From contig NZ_FNBG01000010.1 in the NCBI RefSeq assembly GCF_900102215.1, positions 84,789-148,788 of the forward strand: 64,000 nt of DNA, written 5' to 3'. Below, piece by piece: positions 35,563 through 43,904 of this stretch. A model generated the notes under the pieces. The model was not told the origin of the DNA. It ran no database searches and worked only from the letters and a program-made list of their open reading frames with translations. The stretch comes from Fontibacillus panacisegetis. GTDB taxonomy: Bacteria; Bacillota; Bacilli; Paenibacillales; Paenibacillaceae. The position numbers were made by a program, and so were the translations under genes. The stretch's first letter is position 1. Each line of letters begins with the position of its first letter.

Positions 35563-36858
35563 TTATGGATAAAGGCGGTACAGCATACGAGGGAAAGGAA
35601 TCGTCTCCCGAACGTGATCAAGTCCGCATATCCACGCAACAGTACGCTCCAATCCAAGACCAAATCCGGAGTGTGGAACTGAGCCATATTTACGAAGATC
35701 CATATACCACTTGTACGTCTCTTCGGACAGATTATGTTCCTTAAAGCGTTCTTCCATCAATTCAGGATCATCAATACGCTGAGAGCCGCCAATAATTTCT
35801 CCGTATCCTTCTGGAGCAATCATGTCAGCGCAGAGCACTACTTCTGGACGATTTGGATCAGGCTTCATGTAGAAAGCCTTAATTCCTGCAGGATAATGTG
35901 TTATAAATACAGGTTTTTCATACTGCTCTGCAATCGCAGTTTCATGCGGTGCACCAAAATCCTCACCCCAAGGAATATCAAAGCCTTTAGTATGCAGGAA
36001 CTCGATTGCCTCATCATAAGTTATACGAGGGAATGGAGCCTTAATACTTTCAAGCTTGCTGACGTCTCTTCCTACGGCCTCCAGCTCATCCTTGCAGTTC
36101 GTCAGAACAGATTGTACTACATGTGAAATAAATTGTTCCTGCACCTTGAGGCTTTCCTCATGATCTGTAAAAGCCATTTCCGGTTCGATCATCCAGAACT
36201 CAATCAAGTGACGACGTGTTTTGGATTTTTCAGCACGGAAGGTAGGTCCGAACGAATATACTTTCCCAAGCGCCATCGCAGCAGCTTCCATGTAAAGCTG
36301 ACCACTTTGCGTCAAATATGCATCCTCATCAAAATATTTCGTATGGAACAGATTTGTTGTTCCTTCTGCAGATGTAGGTGTCAAAATAGGCGGATCGACC
36401 AATGTAAAGCCATTTTGATCAAAGAACTGCTGCACCGCACGAATGATCTCCGCACGAATAACCATAATCGCCCGCTGCTTGTTGGAACGAAGCCACAGGT
36501 GACGATGGTCCATTAGGAAATCAACGCCATGTTCCTTCGGTGTAATCGGATAATTTTCCGTTAAATGTATGATCTCCAGATCAGTAACTGTCATTTCGTA
36601 GCCTGAATGGCTTCGAGGTTCTTCACGAATAACACCTGTCACATACATCGATGATTCCTGAGTCAAACTTTTGGCATTGTTCCAAGTTTCTTCAGAAACC
36701 TCACTCTTTACTACTACAGCCTGAATATAACCAGTACCGTCGCGAAGCTGCAAAAATACGATTTTTCCACTGGAACGCTTATTATTAAGCCAACTGCCGA
36801 TCACGACGGTTTCGTCGACGTGCTCATTAACCTGACGGATCACACTTTTGATCGCCAT
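35563..36858 (-). CDS. asnS: Asparaginyl-tRNA synthetase
   Basis: A 431-residue class IIb synthetase charging tRNA-Asn. The N-terminal OB-fold anticodon-binding domain (about 15-110; [21 protein letters not shown]) precedes the catalytic domain with motif 2 ([20 protein letters not shown]) and motif 3 ([13 protein letters not shown]). Length fits Bacillus AsnS. It sits between ackA (33 bp) and dnaD. aspB, which precedes asnS in Bacillus, is absent here. Confidence 0.97.
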   Translation of the reverse strand: MAIKSVIRQVNEHVDETVVIGSWLNNKRSSGKIVFLQLRDGTGYIQAVVVKSEVSEETWNNAKSLTQESSMYVTGVIREEPRSHSGYEMTVTDLEIIHLTENYPITPKEHGVDFLMDHRHLWLRSNKQRAIMVIRAEIIRAVQQFFDQNGFTLVDPPILTPTSAEGTTNLFHTKYFDEDAYLTQSGQLYMEAAAMALGKVYSFGPTFRAEKSKTRRHLIEFWMIEPEMAFTDHEESLKVQEQFISHVVQSVLTNCKDELEAVGRDVSKLESIKAPFPRITYDEAIEFLHTKGFDIPWGEDFGAPHETAIAEQYEKPVFITHYPAGIKAFYMKPDPNRPEVVLCADMIAPEGYGEIIGGSQRIDDPELMEERFKEHNLSEETYKWYMDLRKYGSVPHSGFGLGLERTVAWICGLDHVRETIPFPRMLYRLYP

Positions 36859-36891
36859 GTCTATCTCTCCTCTAACATACTATGTGGTTTA

Positions 36892-38097
36892 TTATTGGTT
36901 TTCCTGAACGATACGATAAGTATCGCGAGCAATCATCAATTCCTCATTCGTTGGAATGACCAATACTTCGACTTTGGAGTTAGGTGTTGAAATGCGGCGA
37001 GGTTCACCAGAGCGTATTTTATTCAATTCCGGGTCCACTTCCACGCCAAGATAAGTTAGGTTCTCACATACTTTTTCACGAACTACTACGGAGTTCTCAC
37101 CAATACCTGCAGTAAACACGATAACATCTACTCCATCCATAGCTGCAGCATAGGAGCCGATGTATTTGCGCAAACGGTATTCGTACATTTCAAAAGCTAA
37201 CGTTGCGTTTGGATCACCTTCAGCCATGCCGTCCGTAATGTCACGCATGTCACTGCTGGAACCAGAGATCGCAAGCAAGCCGCTGTGCTTGTTCAGCATG
37301 GAATTCACTTCACTTAAGGATAGCTCTTCCTTGTTCATAACAAACGTAACTACAGCTGGGTCCAAATCACCACTACGAGTACCCATCATTAGACCTTCAA
37401 GCGGAGTAAGCCCCATTGATGTGTCCATGGAAACCCCACCTTTAACAGCAGTCAAGCTACCGCCGTTGCCGATATGACAAGTGATAATTTTTAAATCTTC
37501 GAGCGGACGATCCAAATATTCAGCCGCTACTTTACTGACATATTCATGAGAAGTACCATGTGCTCCGTAACGACGGACATGATGTTTCTTATACAATACT
37601 TTAGGGATTGGATACAAGAATACCTTCTCTTCCATCGTTTGATGGAAAGCTGTATCAAAAGCTACGACTTGAGGCACACCTGGCATGTTCTTCTCAGCCG
37701 CAGTAATACCCAGCACGGCAGGTGGATTATGAAGTGGAGCCAAATCGAAAAGACGACGAATTTCTGACTTAACCTCTCCAGTTACGAGCGCTGAGCCCTT
37801 GAAAACTTCGCCCCCGTGAACAACGCGGTGTCCAACAGCCTGGATTTCATCTACTGACGCGAGAACACCACATTCTTTATCAATCAATTTGTCTAGTACT
37901 TTACGGATTGCCGTTGTATGCTCCAGAATTTCACTGACTTCAGTTACTTCTTCCTTGCCAGTAGGTTTATGTGTAAGAATGGAAGAATCCATACCAATAC
38001 GTTCAACTAAACCTTTAGCCAAAACAGATTCGTCTGTCATGTCATACAATTGATATTTTACTGATGAACTACCAGCATTAATGACTAAAAGTTTCAT
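36892..38097 (-). CDS. ackA: Acetate kinase
   Basis: A 401-residue enzyme converting acetyl phosphate and ADP to acetate and ATP. Diagnostic stretches are VINAGSSSVKYQLY at the N-terminus, GHRVVHGG, ITCHIGNGGSLTAV and FTAGIGENS. Its ATG overlaps the stop of the upstream hydroxybutyryl-CoA dehydrogenase gene as ATGA, so the two are translationally coupled. This pairing of overflow metabolism with a CoA-ester dehydrogenase differs from Bacillus subtilis, where ackA stands elsewhere. Confidence 0.97.
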   Translation of the reverse strand: MKLLVINAGSSSVKYQLYDMTDESVLAKGLVERIGMDSSILTHKPTGKEEVTEVSEILEHTTAIRKVLDKLIDKECGVLASVDEIQAVGHRVVHGGEVFKGSALVTGEVKSEIRRLFDLAPLHNPPAVLGITAAEKNMPGVPQVVAFDTAFHQTMEEKVFLYPIPKVLYKKHHVRRYGAHGTSHEYVSKVAAEYLDRPLEDLKIITCHIGNGGSLTAVKGGVSMDTSMGLTPLEGLMMGTRSGDLDPAVVTFVMNKEELSLSEVNSMLNKHSGLLAISGSSSDMRDITDGMAEGDPNATLAFEMYEYRLRKYIGSYAAAMDGVDVIVFTAGIGENSVVVREKVCENLTYLGVEVDPELNKIRSGEPRRISTPNSKVEVLVIPTNEELMIARDTYRIVQENQ

Positions 38098-38966
38098 ATC
38101 CGGTCACCATCCTTGTCGTATTTGAAAAATCCTTCGCCTGTCTTCACACCCAGTGAGCCAGCACGAACCATTTTCTTCAAGACAAAAGAAGGCCGGTATT
38201 TCAGTTCGCCAAATTCACGGAACATACGCTCAAGAGCTGCCAGTACCGAATCCAGACCGAAACGGTCTGCCATCTCAAGAGGTCCGTATTGGAACTGATA
38301 ACCGACGCGCATAGCATCATCGATATCTTCAGGACTTGCAACGCCTTCTCCAAGCACATGGAGAGCTTCGTTAATCATAAGACAAATAATTCGGGAAGTA
38401 ACGAATCCCGGAGATTCATAAACCATGATTCCATGCTTATCAACGACTTCTTCAACGAAACGTTTCGTTTCTTCAAAAGTGGTATCCGATGTTCTCAACC
38501 CCCGAATAATTTCGACTAAATTGATTTTCGCCACAGGATAAATGAAATGCATGCCTATTACACGCTCAGGATAAATAGTTGAGCCTGCAATTTCTGTCAA
38601 GCTAAGTGTAGACGTGTTGCTTGCCAAAATAATGTTGCTTGGACAAACCTGGTCAAGCTGCTTGAATACTTCTCTTTTTGCATCCAAATCCTCCGAAATG
38701 GTCTCGATCACCATATCACAGGTACCGAGTTCGGCAAAATGAGTAACTTTATGAATTTTCGATAAAATTAATTTTTTCTCTGCTTTCGTAATCGCCCATT
38801 TCTCGAGCTGCTTGTCGAGGCTCGTTTCTATCATGCCATAAGCATGGTCAAGTTTCTCCGCTGTTTCTTCTACGAGTAGTACATCAAGTCCTTTGGCTGC
38901 AAGCATTTCGCTTATGCCTTGGCCCATAGTACCGCCACCAATGACACCTATTCTTTTAAAGTTCAT
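38094..38966 (-). CDS. 3-hydroxybutyryl-CoA (3-hydroxyacyl-CoA) dehydrogenase
   Basis: A 290-residue NAD-dependent dehydrogenase. The N-terminal Rossmann domain begins RIGVIGGGTMGQGI; the catalytic-type region VIGMHFIYPVAKINLVEII has Tyr where Phe-Asn is usual (HFFNP in the family). The C-terminal helical domain shows ESPGFVTSRI and GPLEMADRFGLD. Start MNFKRIGV is set at 38966 by homology; a longer frame extends to 39032. It could serve short-chain fatty acid or butyrate/PHB metabolism. The substitution in the HFFNP motif makes the exact substrate uncertain. Confidence 0.88.
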   Translation of the reverse strand: MNFKRIGVIGGGTMGQGISEMLAAKGLDVLLVEETAEKLDHAYGMIETSLDKQLEKWAITKAEKKLILSKIHKVTHFAELGTCDMVIETISEDLDAKREVFKQLDQVCPSNIILASNTSTLSLTEIAGSTIYPERVIGMHFIYPVAKINLVEIIRGLRTSDTTFEETKRFVEEVVDKHGIMVYESPGFVTSRIICLMINEALHVLGEGVASPEDIDDAMRVGYQFQYGPLEMADRFGLDSVLAALERMFREFGELKYRPSFVLKKMVRAGSLGVKTGEGFFKYDKDGDRI

Positions 38967-39080
38967 GGTCTTCTCGTCCCATCCTTTCGCCTTCATCTGC
39001 ATCATATTGTTCCTTGATGTCGAATAATACATTCTTTAATACCCAACTTCTAATAATACCTTAGCACGAAGAAAAAGTAA

Positions 39081-39112
39081 AAAAAATAACCGGCATAAAT
39101 TTTTATGCCGGT
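39081..39112 (-). terminator. Intrinsic terminator overlapping the end of the FtsH-like gene
   Basis: On the reverse strand ACCGGCATAAA pairs with TTTATGCCGGT with a 2-nt loop, followed by a run of U. The stem contains the stop codon (39105-39103) and last two codons. Confidence 0.85.
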
Positions 39113-40605
39113 AAATTGCTTCTGTCACCAAATTGACAACGGAATTGCTCACCAGAAAGCCGTTCTTCCCGAAGTAGTATTTCTAGCGAATGATCAAAAA
39201 TTTCAGAATATTCCAGCAAAATCTGTTTGCTTCTCGCTGCTAGATTCTCTAAAATTGTCGAATTTTCTTTCATCAGCACTTCTGTTGTCACCATATCCAT
39301 GTTTACTATTCCCAGAGATGTCAGTCCTGATGTCATCATGGTGTGAACAATATTTAACGCTTGTTCAAAATCATTGCTGGACCCTGTACTGCGTCCCCCA
39401 TAATATATCTCTTCAGCGGCCGCTCCGGCCAAAGCAACAATAATTTGGCCCTCCAGGTATGCTTTGGTATATAGATACTTCTCATCCTGAGGATTGTGAC
39501 GTACATATCCAAGCGCCCTGCCACGAGGGCTGAGAGCTACCTGATTTACACTGCCTGGCGAGACTGCTTCCGCAGCAATCGCATGTCCCAGCTCATGGAT
39601 CGCAACACGACGTTTTTCTTCCTCTGTTGATTCGCGGTCCGTCTTTTCACCAAGCATCACTTTATCAATAGCCAGAGACAAATGGCCCTGCTCAATTTCA
39701 TCAAGTTCATCCCTCATGGCATAGATCGCCGCCTCGTTCATGACACTTTCTAGCTGTGCGCCTGAGAAGCCATATGACTCGTCAGCTACTTTATCAAGGC
39801 TAACATCCTTACTTAACGGTTTATTAACCGCATGCAGCTCCAGAATATGACGTCTACCCCTTTTATCCGGAAGGTCCACCTGAATATGCCGATCAAAACG
39901 ACCAGGTCGAAGTAATGCACTATCAAGCATCTCCTTGCGGTTTGTTGCAGCTACAAGCAAAATTCGCGGAGAATCGGATGTATAAATACCATCCATTTCA
40001 GTTAGGAGCTGGTTCAACGTCTGATCATATTCACGCTGTTGACCCCCTTCACGTTTACCTCCAATGACATCAATTTCATCTATAAAAATAACCGCACTTT
40101 CCTTATTCTCCTTAGTTGCCCGGGTTTTTGCTTCTCTAAAAAGCTCACGGATTCGACTAGCCCCGACACCAATATACATTTCTACGAACTCACTGCCTGA
40201 AGAGGCTACGAACGCAGAATTAGTATATTGCGCAGCTGCTTTTGCTAACAATGTTTTACCTGTTCCCGGAGGACCTGTTAACAGAATACCTTTAATCGGA
40301 CGAATACCGAATTTTTTGATTTCTTCATGACGAACCATAAAATCAAGGGCTTCACGCAGCTCCTGTTTGGCACTCTCCTGACCGCCAATTTGATCAAAAG
40401 TCAGCTTATTGGAAGTCGCGATCTTTCGTTTATTCTTTTGCGGAACCAGTGCAGTAATTCCACCACGCATTTTGATGGCAGCATACATCACGCCTGCCAA
40501 TATGAGGATTGCTACTAAAGGAAATACATTGACCCCAATGAAAGCCAGAAAAAGAACGAATACAGGTAAAAACCCGATTCCAATCTCAAGAATCCATTTT
40601 CGCAT
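39103..40605 (-). CDS. Short FtsH-like AAA+ zinc metalloprotease lacking the outer domain
   Basis: A 500-residue membrane protease related to FtsH. Two hydrophobic segments (about 5-24 and 27-45) are nearly adjacent, so the extracytoplasmic domain of about 70 residues found in true FtsH is missing. The AAA+ module shows GPPGTGKTLLAKA, IFIDEIDVIGG and LLRPGRFDRHI; the protease part shows HELGHAIA and the third zinc ligand region SSNDFEQA. It lacks a long C-terminal tail. The ATG at 40605 overlaps the preceding gene by 1 bp (TGATG); a GTG one codon earlier is possible. The partner gene may supply an outer domain. Confidence 0.9.
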   Translation of the reverse strand: MRKWILEIGIGFLPVFVLFLAFIGVNVFPLVAILILAGVMYAAIKMRGGITALVPQKNKRKIATSNKLTFDQIGGQESAKQELREALDFMVRHEEIKKFGIRPIKGILLTGPPGTGKTLLAKAAAQYTNSAFVASSGSEFVEMYIGVGASRIRELFREAKTRATKENKESAVIFIDEIDVIGGKREGGQQREYDQTLNQLLTEMDGIYTSDSPRILLVAATNRKEMLDSALLRPGRFDRHIQVDLPDKRGRRHILELHAVNKPLSKDVSLDKVADESYGFSGAQLESVMNEAAIYAMRDELDEIEQGHLSLAIDKVMLGEKTDRESTEEEKRRVAIHELGHAIAAEAVSPGSVNQVALSPRGRALGYVRHNPQDEKYLYTKAYLEGQIIVALAGAAAEEIYYGGRSTGSSNDFEQALNIVHTMMTSGLTSLGIVNMDMVTTEVLMKENSTILENLAARSKQILLEYSEIFDHSLEILLREERLSGEQFRCQFGDRSNLPA

Positions 40606-41129
40606 CACAGCACCCCCATTTTTTGAGGAGCACGAGGTAAAATAATATACTTGCTGCCCTGTGCATCCGTAAGAGTGACGTATACGTTGTTTTCGTCCAT
40701 ATCCGCACTAGCTGTTACTGAATTGTTCTTTGTTTGCAGCTTATCAAGCGTTGTTGTAATTTCGGTGTACTGTTTGTTCTCCATCGCTTGCGCAACTGGG
40801 AACAAAGCTTCTTCCCACAGATCGTTCAGTGTTTCCGGAGCATTATCCTTTACTTCTACCTTGAGCTCGCGATCTCCGATCCATTGTTTACCGTCCTTCT
40901 CCATTTGACGTACGAGCTCACCCAAGTTGCTTCCCGTAGTCAATTCCAGCTTAGCAATTACCTGAGTCTGATTGATATCAAGCTGTACTTGATGAACACC
41001 ATTATAGCTCTCAACCATTTTCTCGAACGGGCTCTCCACCGCCCACTGTCGATAGGCATACAAACCACCAAACAACAGTAACGCCGAAACCGCCACGCTC
41101 ACAACAATCGGTACTATACGCAGTTTCAC
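40605..41129 (-). CDS. Membrane-anchored protein of unknown function, partner of the FtsH-like protease
   Basis: A 174-residue protein with one N-terminal membrane helix (about 5-25) and an outer domain of about 145 residues of mixed alpha/beta character, without Cys or recognisable motifs. It is translationally coupled to the FtsH-like protease gene. I do not recognise the family. Since that protease lacks its outer domain, this protein could be a substrate adaptor or sensor on the outer face; this is inference only. RBS AAGGGGGA precedes the ATG. Confidence 0.75.
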   Translation of the reverse strand: MKLRIVPIVVSVAVSALLLFGGLYAYRQWAVESPFEKMVESYNGVHQVQLDINQTQVIAKLELTTGSNLGELVRQMEKDGKQWIGDRELKVEVKDNAPETLNDLWEEALFPVAQAMENKQYTEITTTLDKLQTKNNSVTASADMDENNVYVTLTDAQGSKYIILPRAPQKMGVL

Positions 41130-41163
41130 GTGTTATCCCCCTTATATAATAATATATCATTCA

Positions 41164-41208
41164 CGTATATACTAAACACAATAAATAGTATATCACAGAG
41201 TATATACG
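41164..41208. promoter_or_regulatory. Inverted repeat CGTATATAC/GTATATACG upstream of the protease operon
   Basis: CGTATATAC (41164-41172) and GTATATACG (41200-41208) are perfect inverted copies 27 bp apart, with a third related AGTATATC at 41187-41194. They lie 35-79 bp before the start of the two-gene operon, at promoter distance, and could be operator half-sites. Confidence 0.35.
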
Positions 41209-41300
41209 ATTTGGATTAAAATCAGCAATGATTACATCTATTTATCTGGTACTCTATCCGCAAACTTGTTGTGTATCTAAATGTTAGCAGATATCGACAC

Positions 41301-41354
41301 AAAAAAAGATCTTGTCACCATCCAGATCAACATCCGGTAAGCAACAAGACCTTT
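41301..41354 (-). terminator. Intrinsic terminator after ypmB
   Basis: On the reverse strand AAGGTCTTGT pairs with ACAAGATCTT across a loop of about 27 nt and is followed by seven U residues. Confidence 0.75.
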
Positions 41355-41362
41355 TATATAGA

Positions 41363-41872
41363 TTAGCGATTCGGCAATGTAAACACTTCTGAAAGCGGAG
41401 CACCATCACTAAAGCTGAAGAATCGATAGTAATGATGAGCCTTTTCTTTATAGAACAATTGCCACACTTCTTTGCCCTCATAAATTCCAGGAACCAATCT
41501 GATGATATCTACTTGCGGGAAATCCTTATGAATGATACTAAGAATACGACTTTCTGATACACCTTCGCTAAGCAATTTCACCGTAGGCTCCTTGCCTTCA
41601 AGCAGCCATACCACCACGTCCTCGCCAGCTTCATTCTTACCTTCTACAACCCAGCATACTTCGTCCCAGACCGATTTCCATACCTGATCGACTTCAACAA
41701 TGCCAGCTTCGCTTTTAGCCCGTTCCATAGCGGCTTTCTCACCCTGCCACAAATCCTGCTGTATAAAAATATAGAATCGATGAAGGCCAAAGATTACGAG
41801 CAGGAGGATCAGTATGGATAACAAGATCCATTTCGTTCTCTTCTTCAACCTTCTCTTCCTTTCCAGATCCAT
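41363..41872 (-). CDS. ypmB: YpmB-like membrane-anchored PepSY-type protein
   Basis: A 169-residue protein with a very basic start (MDLERKRRLKKRTK), one membrane helix (about 15-33) and an outer domain of about 130 residues resembling the tandem PepSY-like fold of Bacillus YpmB. The family is found between dinG and aspB/asnS in Bacillus, and this gene lies downstream of dinG and upstream of asnS on the same strand, which supports the name. Its function is unknown. Confidence 0.75.
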   Translation of the reverse strand: MDLERKRRLKKRTKWILLSILILLLVIFGLHRFYIFIQQDLWQGEKAAMERAKSEAGIVEVDQVWKSVWDEVCWVVEGKNEAGEDVVVWLLEGKEPTVKLLSEGVSESRILSIIHKDFPQVDIIRLVPGIYEGKEVWQLFYKEKAHHYYRFFSFSDGAPLSEVFTLPNR

Positions 41873-41917
41873 GCGATAAACGGTATTTTCATCTTAATTA
41901 TATTTATACTATTCATC

Positions 41918-43216
41918 TTATCGAGAGAGCAAACCTTCAAACGCAGATTGTGCTTCAAAACGTACACGTTCCTCATCCAGTGTCAAGCATTCTCCGTTTC
42001 TGACCACTTGTTTGCCGTCAACCCATACATGTTCAACATCCTTAGGACCAGCAGAATACACTGCATGTGAGACGTAATCCGTCCGGGGTAGGAAATGAGC
42101 CTGCTCTGTGTTCACAGCAATAAAGTCTGCTTTCATTCCAACTGCTAATCTACCCGTGTTATCCAGGAAAAGAGACTTCGCACCATAATCTGTACCCATC
42201 AACAGTGCTTCTCTTGCTGGAACAGCCGTTGGGTCTCCTGACACACCTTTATGAATAAGGGCAGCAAGTCTGATCTCCTCGAACATATCAAGATTGTTGT
42301 TACTCGCTGGACCATCAGTTCCAAGTGACACAACTACACCAGCCTTAAGAAGCTCTGGTACTCTGGCTATTCCACTAGCCAGCTTAAGATTACTGCCCGG
42401 ATTGTGAGATACTGTTACCTTATGAGCTGCGAGTACTTCAATTTCTTCGTCTGTTAAATGAACAGCGTGAGCAAGCAGCGTTGGACGTGAAAACACTCCA
42501 AGGTTCAATAAATGCTGCACAGGGCGAACACCGTAATCATCCACATTTTGCTGAACTTCTGCTCTAGTCTCCGACATATGAGTATGCAAAGGCAAATTCA
42601 AGTCGTGCGCAGCCTGAACTAATTTCTCGATATAATCTGGCGGGCAGGTATATGGCGAATGCGGTGATATCATTGTCGTAATTCGTCCATCTGCTTTCCC
42701 ATTCCAATCCCGAGCAAATGCAACAGCTTCATCCAGCTTTTGTTGCTGTACCTCAGGCGGACATAAACCAATTACTCCACGAGTCAGCACTGCGCGCATT
42801 CCTGATTCTTCAACAACTTTACCTACTTGATCCATATGATCGTACATATCAAGGAATGTCGTCGTTCCACCCTTCAGCATTTCAAGCGCAGATAGAGCCG
42901 TCCCCCAGTATACATCTTCACTGGTAAATTTAGCCTCCATAGGCCACATTTTTTCTTGAAGCCATACTTGAAGCGCTAGATCATCTCCATATCCACGAAG
43001 CAAGGACATAGCAGCATGTCCGTGGGTATTGATAAGTCCCGGAAGAAAGAGCAGACCTTTACCATCAAAAGTTTCAGCCCCTTCTACTCCTTCAGGCCGT
43101 TCCTCACCGACATAAGTGATCTTATCTCCTTCTATCAACATGTACCCGTGAATTACAGGTTTGTTTGTATCCAGTACTGCAAACGCTCCATTTTTGATCA
43201 ACCATTTACGACTCAT
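41918..43216 (-). CDS. mtaD: 5-methylthioadenosine/S-adenosylhomocysteine deaminase
   Basis: A 432-residue amidohydrolase. Metal ligands are visible as LINTHGHAAM (near 65), LHTHMSE (near 215), a His near 240 (LAHAVHL) and SLGTDGPASNNNLDMF (near 300), the last typical of MtaD/SAH deaminases. The enzyme converts methylthioadenosine or S-adenosylhomocysteine to inosyl forms. Its start overlaps the rex stop by 11 bp. In this genome it could provide an alternative outlet for methylthioadenosine, since the local mtn salvage operon is broken. Confidence 0.88.
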   Translation of the reverse strand: MSRKWLIKNGAFAVLDTNKPVIHGYMLIEGDKITYVGEERPEGVEGAETFDGKGLLFLPGLINTHGHAAMSLLRGYGDDLALQVWLQEKMWPMEAKFTSEDVYWGTALSALEMLKGGTTTFLDMYDHMDQVGKVVEESGMRAVLTRGVIGLCPPEVQQQKLDEAVAFARDWNGKADGRITTMISPHSPYTCPPDYIEKLVQAAHDLNLPLHTHMSETRAEVQQNVDDYGVRPVQHLLNLGVFSRPTLLAHAVHLTDEEIEVLAAHKVTVSHNPGSNLKLASGIARVPELLKAGVVVSLGTDGPASNNNLDMFEEIRLAALIHKGVSGDPTAVPAREALLMGTDYGAKSLFLDNTGRLAVGMKADFIAVNTEQAHFLPRTDYVSHAVYSAGPKDVEHVWVDGKQVVRNGECLTLDEERVRFEAQSAFEGLLSR

Positions 43217-43856
43217 CTACTGTTACTTCCTTTCCAGCATTCAAATAATACGCCAAGCTCATCAGATCGGTTGTGAAATCTGCCGCATGAACACGCACAT
43301 CTGAAGGGACCTTAAGAATTGTCGGGGCAAAATTCAAGATCGCGCCAATCCCCGCCTCCACAAGCTGATCTGCTACACGCTGAGCCTCGATATTAGGTAC
43401 AGTAATTATACCGATTCGAACATGATTTCGCCTTACAGTATCAACCAACTCTTCAATGGGCTGGACTGTAATGCTGTTAATTTGGGTTCCGATTTTTTCT
43501 GCTGATGTATCAAAAATAGCAACAATTTTCATGTTGTCCTTAAGATACGCATTGTAATTGGATAATGCTTGCCCGAGATTACCTGCCCCAACCAGAGCAA
43601 CATTGATTTGTTGGTCAAGATTAAGTATCTGGCGAATCTTCTCAATCAGATATGACACATCATATCCGATGCCTTTACGGCCAAAATCACCGAAATAGGC
43701 TAGATCCTTACGTATTTGTGCAGGGTTGAGGTCCAGCTTTTGACCTAGCTCCTGAGACGATACCGTTGGAACTTCACGGCGGCTCAATTCATTAAGATAA
43801 CGCAGATATACCGGCAGCCTGCGCACTACAGCATCCGAGATTTTTTCTGATTTCAT
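43206..43856 (-). CDS. rex: Redox-sensing transcriptional repressor Rex
   Basis: A 216-residue repressor that senses the NADH/NAD ratio. The N-terminal winged helix (about 1-80; LPVYLRYLNELSRREV, LNPAQIRKDLAYFGDFGRKGIGY) precedes a Rossmann domain with VALVGAGNLGQAL (near 88). GGGGGAAG lies 7 bp before ATG 43856. Rex usually represses fermentation and respiratory genes; acetate kinase and qcr genes occur in this window, but no Rex box was identified. It is coupled to mtaD by an 11-bp overlap. Confidence 0.95.
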   Translation of the reverse strand: MKSEKISDAVVRRLPVYLRYLNELSRREVPTVSSQELGQKLDLNPAQIRKDLAYFGDFGRKGIGYDVSYLIEKIRQILNLDQQINVALVGAGNLGQALSNYNAYLKDNMKIVAIFDTSAEKIGTQINSITVQPIEELVDTVRRNHVRIGIITVPNIEAQRVADQLVEAGIGAILNFAPTILKVPSDVRVHAADFTTDLMSLAYYLNAGKEVTVDES

Positions 43857-43904
43857 AGGTCTTCCCCCTAAATTGGCACAATTTAAAAACGACATGTATT
43901 CGTA

